Shown: one piece after another, positions 46,501 through 55,428 of the stretch
Layout of the letters: every line of letters starts with the position of its first letter
Numbering within the stretch: the first letter of the stretch is position 1
Assembly: GCA_944392655.1 (NCBI GenBank)
Contig: CALXXL010000012.1
Coordinates: 1 to 64,000 of the forward strand
Direction of reading: 5' to 3'
DNA length: 64,000 bases
DNA from: an uncultured Victivallaceae bacterium
GTDB taxonomy: Bacteria > Verrucomicrobiota > Lentisphaeria > Victivallales > Victivallaceae
Program-made: the position numbers and the translations under genes
Notes under the pieces: model-generated
The model's database searches: none
What the model was told of the DNA's origin: nothing
Seen by the model: only the letters and a program-made list of their open reading frames with translations

Positions 46501-49500
46501 GGTTCCGGAATAACTGGCAACGGATTTATCGGCGTTATACCGTGTAACGATAGTTCCGCCGTCCGGGGCGATCATGGTTTGCTGCCACAATCCGTCAACG
46601 ATATTGTTAGAATATGTGGTTACCGCGTAATCGTCTTCCGTCAGGACAGTATTGGAGTCCACCATTGGCAAGGCGACTTTTTCAGTTATAAGTTCACCGT
46701 TTTCGTTGTATATATTCAAGGATTCAGTGCGTGGCCAGCCGACGGAGTAGGCTCCGGAAGTTATTACTGCGGGGCCGGTGATTTCGGAAGTTTTATTTCC
46801 GGCAGCGTCATAAGTATTCATGGTAGCGACGCCATTTTTCACAGTCATAACGATTTGTCCGTCCGGGGAGTATCGATATTCGGTGGTTGAACCGTCTCTG
46901 TGGGTAATTTTCACCGGTCCGCAGCAGGTATATTCTTTGATTTCTGCAGAGCCGTCCATATAATTTTTGATATGCGGCTTACCCATGAAATAGGAGTAAG
47001 TTTGCGAATCGATAATCCGGTTGGTGGCAATATCCTTAGTTACAGTTTCGACGGTATATCCGGCCGAATCAATTTTATCAATGATCTGTTGTCCGTCGAC
47101 GATGGCGTTTTTAGCGCTGTTTGGCGCGCCGGTTGATTTGGTAACAAAATCAAATCCTCCTGCCGAAGAATATTCTGAGATATCCATAGTTCCATCTGGA
47201 TATATAGTTTTCCATGGCCTTCCCGCGTTGTTGCCTGAAGAATATGTAATATAATCAGTTACCATATTTGACGCGGCACCGGCTAATGCACCGGCGACGG
47301 TACAAATCTCTTCGCGGTATTCATTTTCGGCATAAATACAGTATTTGCGCGATACTTCAATATTTTTAATTTTTTCGATAATCCGATGCGGCCGTGTTTC
47401 GCCTTGCGGGACAATATCATCATCGCTTTGAGCGGAATAATCGTATTCAATGGTTTTACACAAAGCGGTATTTGGCGGAATAACCTTGTCATTTGCATCG
47501 AATTCCAATGTTACATTACCGAACGGGGTAATTTTTCTTGATATTCGATTAAAGCTGTCATATTCGAAATACTCCCATGAATTATCCGGATTGAGTTTAA
47601 ACTGTAATTCGCCGTATCCGTTGCATACCTGGGCATCATCTGCTGGATCTCCTGCAGTGCTTGGGCTGTCTGAATCGACGTCGCTCCAGTATCCGAATCT
47701 GGTTGTTCTGAGGTTGTTTTCTGAACCGGTGGATTCTTCCGTTACTCTTTCCTGGCCTGCAATGAAGGAAAAGTTTTTGAGAACGGTGAATGTATCTTCA
47801 GTTGATCCGTTGTTTTTGACATATGCTTCCGTCATACTGGATTGAGAGTCGCTATTCCGGACGAAATTATTGCGTTGCTGACCGTATACTTCTCCGGTTG
47901 CAGGATCATTGTAGCTGATTGGGATCATGCTATTATCATCTTCTCCGGCGACTCCGTCTACTGCGCCGGCAACGGAGAAATCCTTGATAGTAACTGGGAC
48001 ATTGCTTCCGTCCGGATAATTGTAAAGGATCACTCTGCGTCTATTGCCGTTATCACCGCCGGTTCCCGGTTCTCCGCCGGATCCGGTGTTGCTGGGGCCT
48101 GAAGTTTCGATTTTACGTGCGAGCACGTCATTGTCGGAGTAATCTATGGAGACATTTGTGGTATTGCCGTTTTCGTTGAATTCTATCTGGGCGACGCCCT
48201 GAGGTGCGGTAACGGTGGTAATTCCGGTTGAGAGATTGGTACGTTTGGTTATGCCGTTCCATGTAGCATATATTTTCTTGCCGTTGTTATTTTTATACGC
48301 ATGGAATACGTCGTTGATGAATTCGTGTACAACGTTGTTAGGAAACATAACGATGGCGTTGTGTGATGATGGAAGGTCGTTGATTCTATTGTAAACAGTA
48401 TATTGTTTTCCGGTTACCGGTTTCCCCATTACAGGAGTATCGCCTTCAAATTTCCAGTAAATAGGAACAGATACGCCGTTTGGCCGGTCGAGAATGGAAA
48501 AAGCGGCGATCGGTTCAGTGCTGTTGATCAGAGTTTTTCCGAAGATCCACTCAGAGGTATGGAGCTGGGTAAAATATTTTTGATGGTGCAAATCTTCATT
48601 GCTGTAGAAATACAAATCGAGATCATCCGGAATGATAAACCTGTTGGTCAGGTATAAATGCATGGATATATCGTCTTTGCTGTAGCTTGCGCCGAGGTCG
48701 AATCGTATTTCGGTGGAACTTTTTGGTTCAGTTCCGGCAAAATTCTCCCGGACGCATCCTACTTCGATCAAGCCGTCTTCGGAGTGGTCGTCATTAATTT
48801 CCCGCAGTGTTATTTTAGGTGCATTGGCAACCAGTGTTGTATAAGCAATGGTTCTGGTGTCTTGTTTTGCCAAGTGTACGCGGTTCGGGTTATCAAAATC
48901 AGGGACATTGGGAGCTGGCAGGGATAATTCATCCTGAACAAACGGCAAGCCGTGTACTTCCCATGACTCATTTTGTTCTGATGGTGGCAGTTCGCCATCA
49001 AATTCGCCGTCCAAAGTGGTTTGTGTATGTCTGAAAAGAATTTTCCATTTACTTTGCAGTTGTGCCGGCGAATCATCCATGTGTAATCTGAAAGCGGTGG
49101 AAGCGGCTAAATATTCCCATGTATATGCATCTGTATCGCTATGAATATAGTAAGTCCCCGTTTCGCCGTTCCAGTCGGAGGTAGTCATCTGCTCCTGTCC
49201 GGACTGTTGTTTTTTCGTACCAGGTCCCCAGTCTGAATCAGGGGAACCGATATCAACATCGCTAAAAGAGTTAATAACTCTTGCGATATCCTGCCAGTGT
49301 TCAAATAAGGTTGGGACTCCGGCAAAATTGCATATGGCATTACCTTGTTCATCGTTCTCGTAGATATTTTTTCCCGTCTTTGAATATTTTGCCGGAATAA
49401 CCAGGAATCCCCGTTTGCCGTTAATGGTATCCTGACGATATTTTTTTATGCTGGTTTGTTCGGAATTCATTAGCTCAATATTGAGGCATTTTTCTGACAA

Positions 49501-49608
49501 TTCGCGTACAGCGTTGCGTATATTGACGATATGATCGGAAGGGGTTTTTCCGTAATAGGCCAGAACTTTCAAGATTTCTTTTGCATAATATTTGGACGTG
49601 TACTCCAT
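43510..49608 (-). CDS. giant RHS/YD-repeat protein
   Basis: 2032 residues, one of the largest genes here, with AGGAGAG seven bases before the ATG. There is no signal peptide. Residues 1 to about 520 are an unfamiliar N-terminal region ending in a Gly-rich linker (SNTGSGGEPGTGGDNGN). From about 560 to 1800 there are dozens of YD-type repeats (YxxDxxGxxxxxxxxDG; for example RYSPDGQIVMTVKNG, NYTYDAMSRLASISG), which build a beta-cage shell. The core closes with YHPKLKRWITRDIIEEQGG and NLYCFVNNNPFANWDNLG near 1820-1845, the RHS junction. The last 188 residues form the variable tip, a beta-rich cysteine-containing domain that I do not recognise and that lacks the look of a nuclease or deaminase toxin. 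No small immunity gene is adjacent. It may be a secreted adhesin, effector or toxin; A/T-rich compared with neighbours, so possibly acquired. Confidence 0.9.
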   Translation of the reverse strand: MEYTSKYYAKEILKVLAYYGKTPSDHIVNIRNAVRELSEKCLNIELMNSEQTSIKKYRQDTINGKRGFLVIPAKYSKTGKNIYENDEQGNAICNFAGVPTLFEHWQDIARVINSFSDVDIGSPDSDWGPGTKKQQSGQEQMTTSDWNGETGTYYIHSDTDAYTWEYLAASTAFRLHMDDSPAQLQSKWKILFRHTQTTLDGEFDGELPPSEQNESWEVHGLPFVQDELSLPAPNVPDFDNPNRVHLAKQDTRTIAYTTLVANAPKITLREINDDHSEDGLIEVGCVRENFAGTEPKSSTEIRFDLGASYSKDDISMHLYLTNRFIIPDDLDLYFYSNEDLHHQKYFTQLHTSEWIFGKTLINSTEPIAAFSILDRPNGVSVPIYWKFEGDTPVMGKPVTGKQYTVYNRINDLPSSHNAIVMFPNNVVHEFINDVFHAYKNNNGKKIYATWNGITKRTNLSTGITTVTAPQGVAQIEFNENGNTTNVSIDYSDNDVLARKIETSGPSNTGSGGEPGTGGDNGNRRRVILYNYPDGSNVPVTIKDFSVAGAVDGVAGEDDNSMIPISYNDPATGEVYGQQRNNFVRNSDSQSSMTEAYVKNNGSTEDTFTVLKNFSFIAGQERVTEESTGSENNLRTTRFGYWSDVDSDSPSTAGDPADDAQVCNGYGELQFKLNPDNSWEYFEYDSFNRISRKITPFGNVTLEFDANDKVIPPNTALCKTIEYDYSAQSDDDIVPQGETRPHRIIEKIKNIEVSRKYCIYAENEYREEICTVAGALAGAASNMVTDYITYSSGNNAGRPWKTIYPDGTMDISEYSSAGGFDFVTKSTGAPNSAKNAIVDGQQIIDKIDSAGYTVETVTKDIATNRIIDSQTYSYFMGKPHIKNYMDGSAEIKEYTCCGPVKITHRDGSTTEYRYSPDGQIVMTVKNGVATMNTYDAAGNKTSEITGPAVITSGAYSVGWPRTESLNIYNENGELITEKVALPMVDSNTVLTEDDYAVTTYSNNIVDGLWQQTMIAPDGGTIVTRYNADKSVASYSGTAVDYTVFSKTISGGEICNQKTVFYGTNSSATEKILTQFGGRVYKNVYPTGSDTITFDSAGRVATVTDRYGTTSAHQYNSRGELWRSCIIMSGGSGFGLNDRITEYQNTVSAATASAAFGVVVKKVLEYNDNASSGTVIKTIERSNWDNLEKVTEYGLTTTRQVTYYNDADEQGMNEIISYPDGSSETNSYYGGILELSSHSTLGETAFTYDGLNRLASASTNDGGTNVSTTYLYDAKGNVISETTKFNNSNSRVTSRTFDKMGRLISESLPGGRVITYTYTVKGTIASIDGYGTYKQLYTHERGLVKTMTTYQNESTPEVTTWNYNQDGMLISKVYADNNSVTYSYSNGRLSQRKWANNITTNYSYNAVGDITGITYSDSTPDISCVYDRRGRMVQVTDGAGTRTLSYTVQNLPDTESLPYYGNRYIKYEYDSCNRRSAVKVINTTDGGQETTEYQVNYTYDAMSRLASISGLNKTATYSRLNESNRISSVNFGSDYPTVNYSYDSKLRLQSKGLWNRFYTDKDEVGYMTQTGNITMPNTLDWYNYHDSKGQLTQSVNGILGAMGPVGTNYYYSYDQIGNHLAEGVTYNNVNQPSNMDYDVNGNLTDDGTYSYSYDAENRLKQIHNSYSGYEFLYDYSGKCYQRNTLYFDSDENSVQSTPEEYYVYDGTKKIMVGFPTSSSQEKYVWQPESSGDNDVILWDNDGVYSTDCNKNVIAYNIIPQWPGQSGSTSYSYTPFGELLANSSSARRFMFSSEERLGAYELYLYPYRVYHPKLKRWITRDIIEEQGGVNLYCFVNNNPFANWDNLGTNVDFSIGAAVEKQKTGKQPWHFSVSLEVKYSPLEIVGSISIGGHWLFFPKKLSQKPFKILGINVHFEAGINFLLKADVNYHECNPSSLKFCADAHAFGKAEYRMKNFRDHGKFSRFRIGASIQGGGTVCYDLCSGDITVQGDLSASVYANFGFSFFNRTYSTGVSFSLKETKIGNIHLIDCPTKNNE

Positions 49609-49856
49609 GCTTCTCTCCTGTTTAAAAATTTTTACTATCTGGTATGGTTGAGTATATTAACTGTCAGAAAAAGATTATTGAAAAATTATATTATTGGAAT
49701 CTTATATTCTTACAGCTTTATACTCATTGTTATAGAAAAATAATTTGTCAACTCATAACGCATGTTATTGTCGATTTGAAATATTTGCAAAAAGCTCAAG
49801 CGGGCAATATATTATTGCAATTTTAAAACTGAAGCGAATAATATGGAGAATAGCTT

Positions 49857-50540
49857 ATGAAACGGAGTGAAATAAACGCCGCGTTGAAAGAGATGGAGCA
49901 GATGATCCGGGATTATCGTTTTGCGTTGCCGCCATTCTGTTCATTTACGCCGGAGGATTGGCAGAGCAAGGGGCACGATTACGATGAAATCCGTGACAAT
50001 ATGCTGGGGTGGGATATCACCGACTACGGCATGGGTGATTTTGACAAGATGGGTTTTTCTCTGATAACGATCCGCAACGGCAATCTCAAGATGGAAAAAT
50101 ACACCAAGAGCTACGCGGAGAAGCTGTTGTATCTGAAAGAGGGTCAGTATTCTCCGATGCACTTCCACTGGAGCAAGATGGAAGATATCATCAACCGTGG
50201 TGGCGGCAATGTGCTTATCCGGGTTTATAATTCGACCGAAGATGAAGATCTGGATCGTGAAAGCGACGTCCATGTGCATGTTGACGGTCGTGAGATGGTG
50301 GTTCCGGCGGGCAGTCAGGTGCGTTTGACTCCGGGAGAGAGCATAACGATCTATCCCTATATGTACCATGATTTTGAGGTGGAAGATGGTAGCGGCGCCG
50401 TGCTGCTGGGGGAAGTAAGCCAGTGCAATGACGACAATACGGACAACCGTTTTTACGAAAAGCTCGGCCGTTTTCCGGCGATAGAAGAGGATGAGCCTCC
50501 GTACCGTCTGTTGTGCAACGAATATCCGCAGGCGAAGTAG
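49857..50540 (+). CDS. D-lyxose ketol-isomerase
   Basis: 227 residues, cupin-type. The signature YSPMHFHWSKMEDIINRGGG (about 98-117) carries the metal ligands His and Glu, with further His in VHVHVDGR and YMYHDFEVEDGSG. Members of this family (formerly DUF1498) interconvert D-lyxose and D-xylulose and also D-mannose and D-fructose with Mn2+. ATGGAG ribosome-binding site. The next gene encodes a PfkB sugar kinase two bases after its stop, so a ketose made here may be phosphorylated directly. Confidence 0.9.
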   Translation: MKRSEINAALKEMEQMIRDYRFALPPFCSFTPEDWQSKGHDYDEIRDNMLGWDITDYGMGDFDKMGFSLITIRNGNLKMEKYTKSYAEKLLYLKEGQYSPMHFHWSKMEDIINRGGGNVLIRVYNSTEDEDLDRESDVHVHVDGREMVVPAGSQVRLTPGESITIYPYMYHDFEVEDGSGAVLLGEVSQCNDDNTDNRFYEKLGRFPAIEEDEPPYRLLCNEYPQAK

Positions 50541-50542
50541 TT

Positions 50543-51499
50543 ATGACATACGATGCAGTTGCTTTAGGTGAACTTCTGATCGATTTTGCCGGTACCGGGC
50601 AGGACAAGGATGGCTATCCTGTGCTTGCGGCGCATCCGGGTGGTGCGCCGGGGAATTTTCTGGCGGCATTGGCGCGTTACGGAGCGCATACGGCGTTTAT
50701 CGGCAAGGTGGGGGATGACGCCTTTGGCGGACTTCTGCGGCATACGCTGTCAGATGCCGGGATAGACATCCGCGGGGTATTGAGTGATCCGGAATATTTC
50801 ACTACGCTTGCCTTTGTAACGATAGATGAGACGGGTGACCGTTCGTTCAGTTTTGCGCGCAAGCCTGGAGCGGACACGCAGCTTAAGTTTGATGAAGTTG
50901 ATCTTGACTTGCTGGCGGACACCCGGGTTTTTCATTTCGGCACTTTGAGTTTAACGGATGAACCATCGCGTTCGGCGACTATGGAGGCGGTAAAATACGC
51001 GAAAAGCCACGGAGCGATGATTACGTTTGACCCGAATCTGCGTCCGCCCCTGTGGCGTAATCTTGAGGATGCGAAGCGGGAGATCCTCTGGGGGCTCGGT
51101 CAGGCTGATGTGGTCAAAATCAGTGGTGAGGAGCTGGAGTTTCTCTGGGGATGCATTCCGGAGACCGGTGCGGAAAAGCTGCTGAATGAATTTGGTGTTA
51201 AGCTGGCAATGATTACTCTGGGAGCGGATGGCTGTTATCTCTGTAATCGGAACGGCAGTTGCCGGATTGCGGCGCCGGATGTAAAACCGGTTGATACGAC
51301 AGGAGCTGGCGATATATTTGGCGGCAGTGCAGTTAGCTGGATATTGAAAACCGGGGTATTGCCGGAAGATTTGACGGTTGAGCAATTGGAGGCAACCGCA
51401 CGTTTTGCTTCGGCAGCGGCGTCATTATCCACCTTGAAGCACGGTGGAATTTCTAGTATTCCCGACTTATCTCAGGTGCTGGAATTGAGTGGACTTTAA
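50543..51499 (+). CDS. PfkB-family carbohydrate kinase (fructokinase-like)
   Basis: 318 residues from the ATG at 50543, two bases after the isomerase stop; the longer frame overlaps that gene. N-terminus YDAVALGELLIDF, substrate site HPGGAPGNFLAALARYGAHT (about 33-52), and the C-terminal PfkB signature VDTTGAGDIFGGSAVSWIL (about 251-269) with the catalytic Asp in GAGD. Similar to bacterial fructokinases. Together with the isomerase it forms a two-gene operon that could convert D-mannose or D-lyxose through a ketose to a phosphoketose. A terminator follows. Confidence 0.9.
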   Translation: MTYDAVALGELLIDFAGTGQDKDGYPVLAAHPGGAPGNFLAALARYGAHTAFIGKVGDDAFGGLLRHTLSDAGIDIRGVLSDPEYFTTLAFVTIDETGDRSFSFARKPGADTQLKFDEVDLDLLADTRVFHFGTLSLTDEPSRSATMEAVKYAKSHGAMITFDPNLRPPLWRNLEDAKREILWGLGQADVVKISGEELEFLWGCIPETGAEKLLNEFGVKLAMITLGADGCYLCNRNGSCRIAAPDVKPVDTTGAGDIFGGSAVSWILKTGVLPEDLTVEQLEATARFASAAASLSTLKHGGISSIPDLSQVLELSGL

Positions 51500-51513
51500 A
51501 AATTGTATAAAAA

Positions 51514-51546
51514 AGGCGGAGTCTGTTCAGGACTCCGCCTTTTTTA
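51514..51546. terminator. bidirectional rho-independent terminator
   Basis: AGGCGGAGTC (51514-51523) pairs with GACTCCGCCT (51531-51540) around a 7-base loop. Poly-A on the left and poly-T on the right let it end both the kinase transcript and the convergent isomerase/epimerase-like transcript. Confidence 0.95.
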
Positions 51547-51557
51547 TGTAGATTAGT

Positions 51558-52403
51558 TTATTTCAGATTATCGACCAGTTTGCCGATATAATCGAGTGCG
51601 GTCATAATATCTTTGGCCTGCTGTTCGCCGGTGATTTCGCGTTCGACAACGAGTTCTCCGGTGAATCCGAGTTCATGCAGTTTGGTTATAACTTTTTCAA
51701 AGTCAACCTTGCCTTGGCCGATAGGCGTTTCGTGGCCGAGTTTATGACCATTCTGGGGGTAGACGCCGTCTTTGATATGCAGATTGCGGACATACTTGCC
51801 GAAAACGTCCAGCGCGTCGACCGGATTGCCTTTACCGTAAAGAATGATATTTGCGGTATCGAGGTTGATGCCGAGGTTGGGCAGGCCGATATCTTCGATA
51901 GTGCGGAGCAGGGTTACCGGAGTTTCCTGTCCGGTTTCGAACCAGAATTCTAGCCCGAGTTTCTGGCAGTATTCCGCGATTTCGCCCAAAGCGTCCAGCA
52001 CCTCCATATATAAGTGACACTTTGGTGTTTCGGGGATAAATCCGCAATGGGTAATGATGGCTGGTGCGCCGACCATAGCGGCGAAATCGGCTCCGGCCTT
52101 AAGGTCGGCTATACGTTTTTTACGGGTGTATTCCGGGATAAGGCCCATAGTATCCGGTCCGTCGATCAGGTCCCATATTACGGTACCGGAGTATCCGGTC
52201 CAGAGTGCGGCGAGGCGGACGCCGCTGGACTTGAGGTCGCGTTTAACCTTTTCGGCATTTTCGCGGGTCCATTTGGACATATCCCAGTTATTTAGTTGAG
52301 TGGTAGCGACGCCGTAACGTGCGATGACGTCGAACGGGTTGGAGCCGTCTTCGGTAAAAGAAGAGAGCACTCCGAGTTCCATCGGTCTTTTTCTGTCAGT
52401 CAT
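51558..52403 (-). CDS. sugar phosphate isomerase/epimerase (xylose isomerase-like TIM barrel)
   Basis: 281 residues. AP-endonuclease-2/xylose-isomerase-like TIM barrel: start ELGVLSSFTEDGSNPFDVIA, then ITHCGFIP, FWFETGQETPVTLL with a metal-ligand Glu, LGINLDTANIILYGKGNPVD, VRNLHIKDGVYPQNG (Asp/His ligands) and ELVVEREITG at the end. It probably isomerises or epimerises a sugar in a catabolic route; the substrate is not readable. The promoter-side gap to the glycosidase gene is 27 bases, so the two may be one transcript. Confidence 0.85.
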   Translation of the reverse strand: MTDRKRPMELGVLSSFTEDGSNPFDVIARYGVATTQLNNWDMSKWTRENAEKVKRDLKSSGVRLAALWTGYSGTVIWDLIDGPDTMGLIPEYTRKKRIADLKAGADFAAMVGAPAIITHCGFIPETPKCHLYMEVLDALGEIAEYCQKLGLEFWFETGQETPVTLLRTIEDIGLPNLGINLDTANIILYGKGNPVDALDVFGKYVRNLHIKDGVYPQNGHKLGHETPIGQGKVDFEKVITKLHELGFTGELVVEREITGEQQAKDIMTALDYIGKLVDNLK

Positions 52404-52430
52404 GGTCTGAATCCTTTTTTGGTATTTATC

Positions 52431-55247
52431 TTAATTTCCGGTAAACATTCCGGTACTCATAGCTCCTCCGAGTACCGGGAATGGCGGAGTTTTCTCAACG
52501 ATCTGGCATTCGGCGGATATTTCCGGGAAGTTGCCGTTCATATCATGTATGATGATTTTACCGCGGAATTTCTCATCCAGTTTTGCGGGAGCGGTAATAT
52601 TTACGCTTATATTCTGCCTGGACAGAGGGGCTACCACACAGTCAATAGTATCGGTATCGACAGTCCATCCTTCCGGCAGTTGCAGTTTAATTTTTCCTTC
52701 CAGCGGTTTGCCGGTGGGATTGGCGAGAGAGATAACCGCCTCCTGCGGTTTCCCGGCGGGAAAGCAGTAGAGTTCGGAGCGGATAAATCTTTTATGACTC
52801 CGGAAATAGGTTTTTGTCTTATAAACCGGCAGAATCTCTTCTTTTTCCATGCGCTGATACGCATTCTGGAGATCCTGTTCTGCTCTGATGGCCAGAATGG
52901 CGGCGGCCTGCGAGTCGCCGTCAAGCATATATGCGTTGGCCTGCTGACTGAGTTTCTGCGAGCGTGAGAGCAGTCGTTCCGTATCGGGCATAACGCCATT
53001 GTGCCCGGTAAGCGAGTATACCGAGTTCCACGCTTCCGGATATATTTTTTCCGGCGTTGCGATATTTACCTTATTAAACTGCGGGAGTAGTTTAGCGCGG
53101 GTAAAGAATATCTCCATATTGGTAAGCTGATCGAGAACCATATTGGAGTCATACAACTCATCGCCCTGCAAGTCCGGACGGATTTCATCGAGCTGCCGGA
53201 TTGCCTGAACCACCGCTTCCGGCAGTTTGTCGAAGGTTACTGAGCGGATAAGCGCTGCGGTTTTTGCGGCAAAATCTCTTTGGGAGTATGCATGTTGTGC
53301 CAGGAAATCCATTCTGGCGGCAAAGAGCTCCTGTACCGCCTCATTGGCCGGATTGGCAACAAAGACCGGATTATCTACTGCGAGTACCGGTTTTTCCGGA
53401 TCGGTCTGATTGCCGAAAATATCGGTAACGCGTGAGTTTTCCGTGGTTGCTATATTAATTTTCAGAGGATTTTCCGATTCGGTAAACAGTACAGTTACCG
53501 GGGTATTGCCGTTGGCGAAGAGGAAAGCGGTAATACCGTCTTTCTCCTGCCATCCGAGGGGGAGGGCGTCGCCGAGTTCGCGGATCATGGCGGAATATGC
53601 GGCCAGATTCAGGTGCGGTTTGCCGTCGAGATAGAGCGGAGCCCACAGATTTCCGTTGTATATAAAAGTCTTACCATTGCCCCATATCCGGTGGTTGAGC
53701 ATGGATCGCATAAACCGGTAAAATGGTTTTCCCTCGGTCGCGGTTTCGGTGGACCACATTTCAAAATCCCTGGCGTAATTCCACATATTGCGCCGATAAG
53801 TTTCGAGGAGTTTAAAATCCATATCAGCGTAACTGTGGAAAGAGAAGAGGTCAGCCCAACGCAGGAATCCGAGTTCAAACATATCGCGGCCGAAATTCTT
53901 GAAAGTGTAGGGGTTGTCGATCATCAGCGCGCCGATATCGGTAGGATAAACCATCGCCTCCGGATCGATCTGTTTCAAAAGTTCATAAGTTTCTTTGAAG
54001 AGCAGCGCGGCTTCTCCCGGGGTGCCATGCAGTCCGCGAAGCCGGTAATAGCTCCATGCCTCGTTCCACATTTCGTATGCGCGGAATGGAGATACTTGCT
54101 GTAACTTCCCGGCCAGGGGAGCGACGTACAATTTTTTCCATGCGTCGATATCTGATGGCGGATAATAGGAATATATAGAGTCAGCTCCGGAAGTCACCTC
54201 TTCGCCCGGGAGGATAGTGGAATATTTTCTTGGTGCGCCGAGCAGTACTGCGCACTCTCTTAGGTTATATTTTTTTACGTCTTCAAATCTTTTGTCTACG
54301 TCGCTCCAGTCCGCTATTCCGTCTTCGCTCATATTTTCGTTCCAACGTCCATACATATCGTGATTGCGCCACCAGTAAATGCCGGCATGCTCGACCAGCG
54401 ATGGGTGAAAATGGTAAAAGTGTGAGCCGAACGGGGAGGTATTTTTGTATACCGGCTCTGCCGGCGGGAAATAGAGTACGGTTTCGGTAGCCAGGACAAC
54501 CCGGCTGTTGTCGGGGAGAACAGCGTTTAAATTATATTGAAAAATGCCGAACTCATCCGGGGTTGGAACTCTGAGCGTCAGTTCGCGGTCTATTTTCACG
54601 GTCTGCCGGACTGTTTTTGACTGCTGTGAGCCTTTAATGGGCAAAAGTTCGGTTTCAATGGTCATGGTCACCGGATTCGGCTCATAATTATGGATCACAA
54701 TGGATTTATTGTCTCCCGGTGCGAGGAGGTTCCGTCCGACGCCGTCGGTCATAACCGCCTCAATGGCGTATGGTTTTGCTCCGGCCTCAAACTCATAAAT
54801 TCTGACCATGCCGTCTGGTGTCTGCCGGTGAAAATTGAGCCGTATTGCGGAAAGTTCGCAGGATGGGAAAACGATCTCCGGATTAACGGTATTATTATTG
54901 CTTATTTCTTTAAGCGTCACCCATTGTCCGTTGATTCTGCCCTGCAGGTCGAATTTCTGTGATATATGGTTATCGGTCCAGAAATGGATTACAACCGTAT
55001 TTACCGTTTGTGGTTTCTGATATTCTGCCATCAGCCAGTGTTCGTGAGATGATGCGTCGCTGACCCATCGGCTGGGCTGATCCTTGCGGTTGCCATCGGC
55101 GACTTTCTCCGGGGTATAATTGTAGTAGCTGGAGTCGGCGGAGAATTTAACATTCTGAGTACGGTTGATATTCTCCATGGGCATTGGAGCGGCGGCGAAG
55201 CCGGTTATAGCGCATGAGATAAGTATCGCAGATAAAAATTTTTTCAT
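52431..55247 (-). CDS. secreted glycoside hydrolase (clan GH-A type) with N-terminal discoidin domain
   Basis: 938 residues with a signal peptide (ending near TGFAAAPMP). Residues about 25-160 form an F5/8-type C (discoidin) carbohydrate-binding domain (VADGNRKDQPSRWVSDAS; TVVIHFWTDN). The barrel domain starts near 270; Glu396 in AYEMWNEAWSYY fits the acid/base following Asn, and Glu501 in FEMWSTETATEG fits the nucleophile, the clan GH-A spacing. A helical region and a beta-sandwich (LANPTGKPLEGKIKLQLPEG) complete the protein. It should act outside the cytoplasm on plant or host glycans; the exact GH family (GH39- or GH5-like) is not certain. Confidence 0.8.
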   Translation of the reverse strand: MKKFLSAILISCAITGFAAAPMPMENINRTQNVKFSADSSYYNYTPEKVADGNRKDQPSRWVSDASSHEHWLMAEYQKPQTVNTVVIHFWTDNHISQKFDLQGRINGQWVTLKEISNNNTVNPEIVFPSCELSAIRLNFHRQTPDGMVRIYEFEAGAKPYAIEAVMTDGVGRNLLAPGDNKSIVIHNYEPNPVTMTIETELLPIKGSQQSKTVRQTVKIDRELTLRVPTPDEFGIFQYNLNAVLPDNSRVVLATETVLYFPPAEPVYKNTSPFGSHFYHFHPSLVEHAGIYWWRNHDMYGRWNENMSEDGIADWSDVDKRFEDVKKYNLRECAVLLGAPRKYSTILPGEEVTSGADSIYSYYPPSDIDAWKKLYVAPLAGKLQQVSPFRAYEMWNEAWSYYRLRGLHGTPGEAALLFKETYELLKQIDPEAMVYPTDIGALMIDNPYTFKNFGRDMFELGFLRWADLFSFHSYADMDFKLLETYRRNMWNYARDFEMWSTETATEGKPFYRFMRSMLNHRIWGNGKTFIYNGNLWAPLYLDGKPHLNLAAYSAMIRELGDALPLGWQEKDGITAFLFANGNTPVTVLFTESENPLKINIATTENSRVTDIFGNQTDPEKPVLAVDNPVFVANPANEAVQELFAARMDFLAQHAYSQRDFAAKTAALIRSVTFDKLPEAVVQAIRQLDEIRPDLQGDELYDSNMVLDQLTNMEIFFTRAKLLPQFNKVNIATPEKIYPEAWNSVYSLTGHNGVMPDTERLLSRSQKLSQQANAYMLDGDSQAAAILAIRAEQDLQNAYQRMEKEEILPVYKTKTYFRSHKRFIRSELYCFPAGKPQEAVISLANPTGKPLEGKIKLQLPEGWTVDTDTIDCVVAPLSRQNISVNITAPAKLDEKFRGKIIIHDMNGNFPEISAECQIVEKTPPFPVLGGAMSTGMFTGN

Positions 55248-55428
55248 GAGAGAACCTCATTTTGGGGATCAGAAAATCACTTATTGGATTAGTTTATAAG
55301 TTGAAAATATTTTTTCAAGCGTGGAAAGTGATTAAAATATTAAAAAAAACTTTTGGCTGAGTTTGTTTTATTAACGGTGGAGTTATATTTATTTCAAACT
55401 CAAAAATTTGCGCAAAGGGGGAAAGAAG

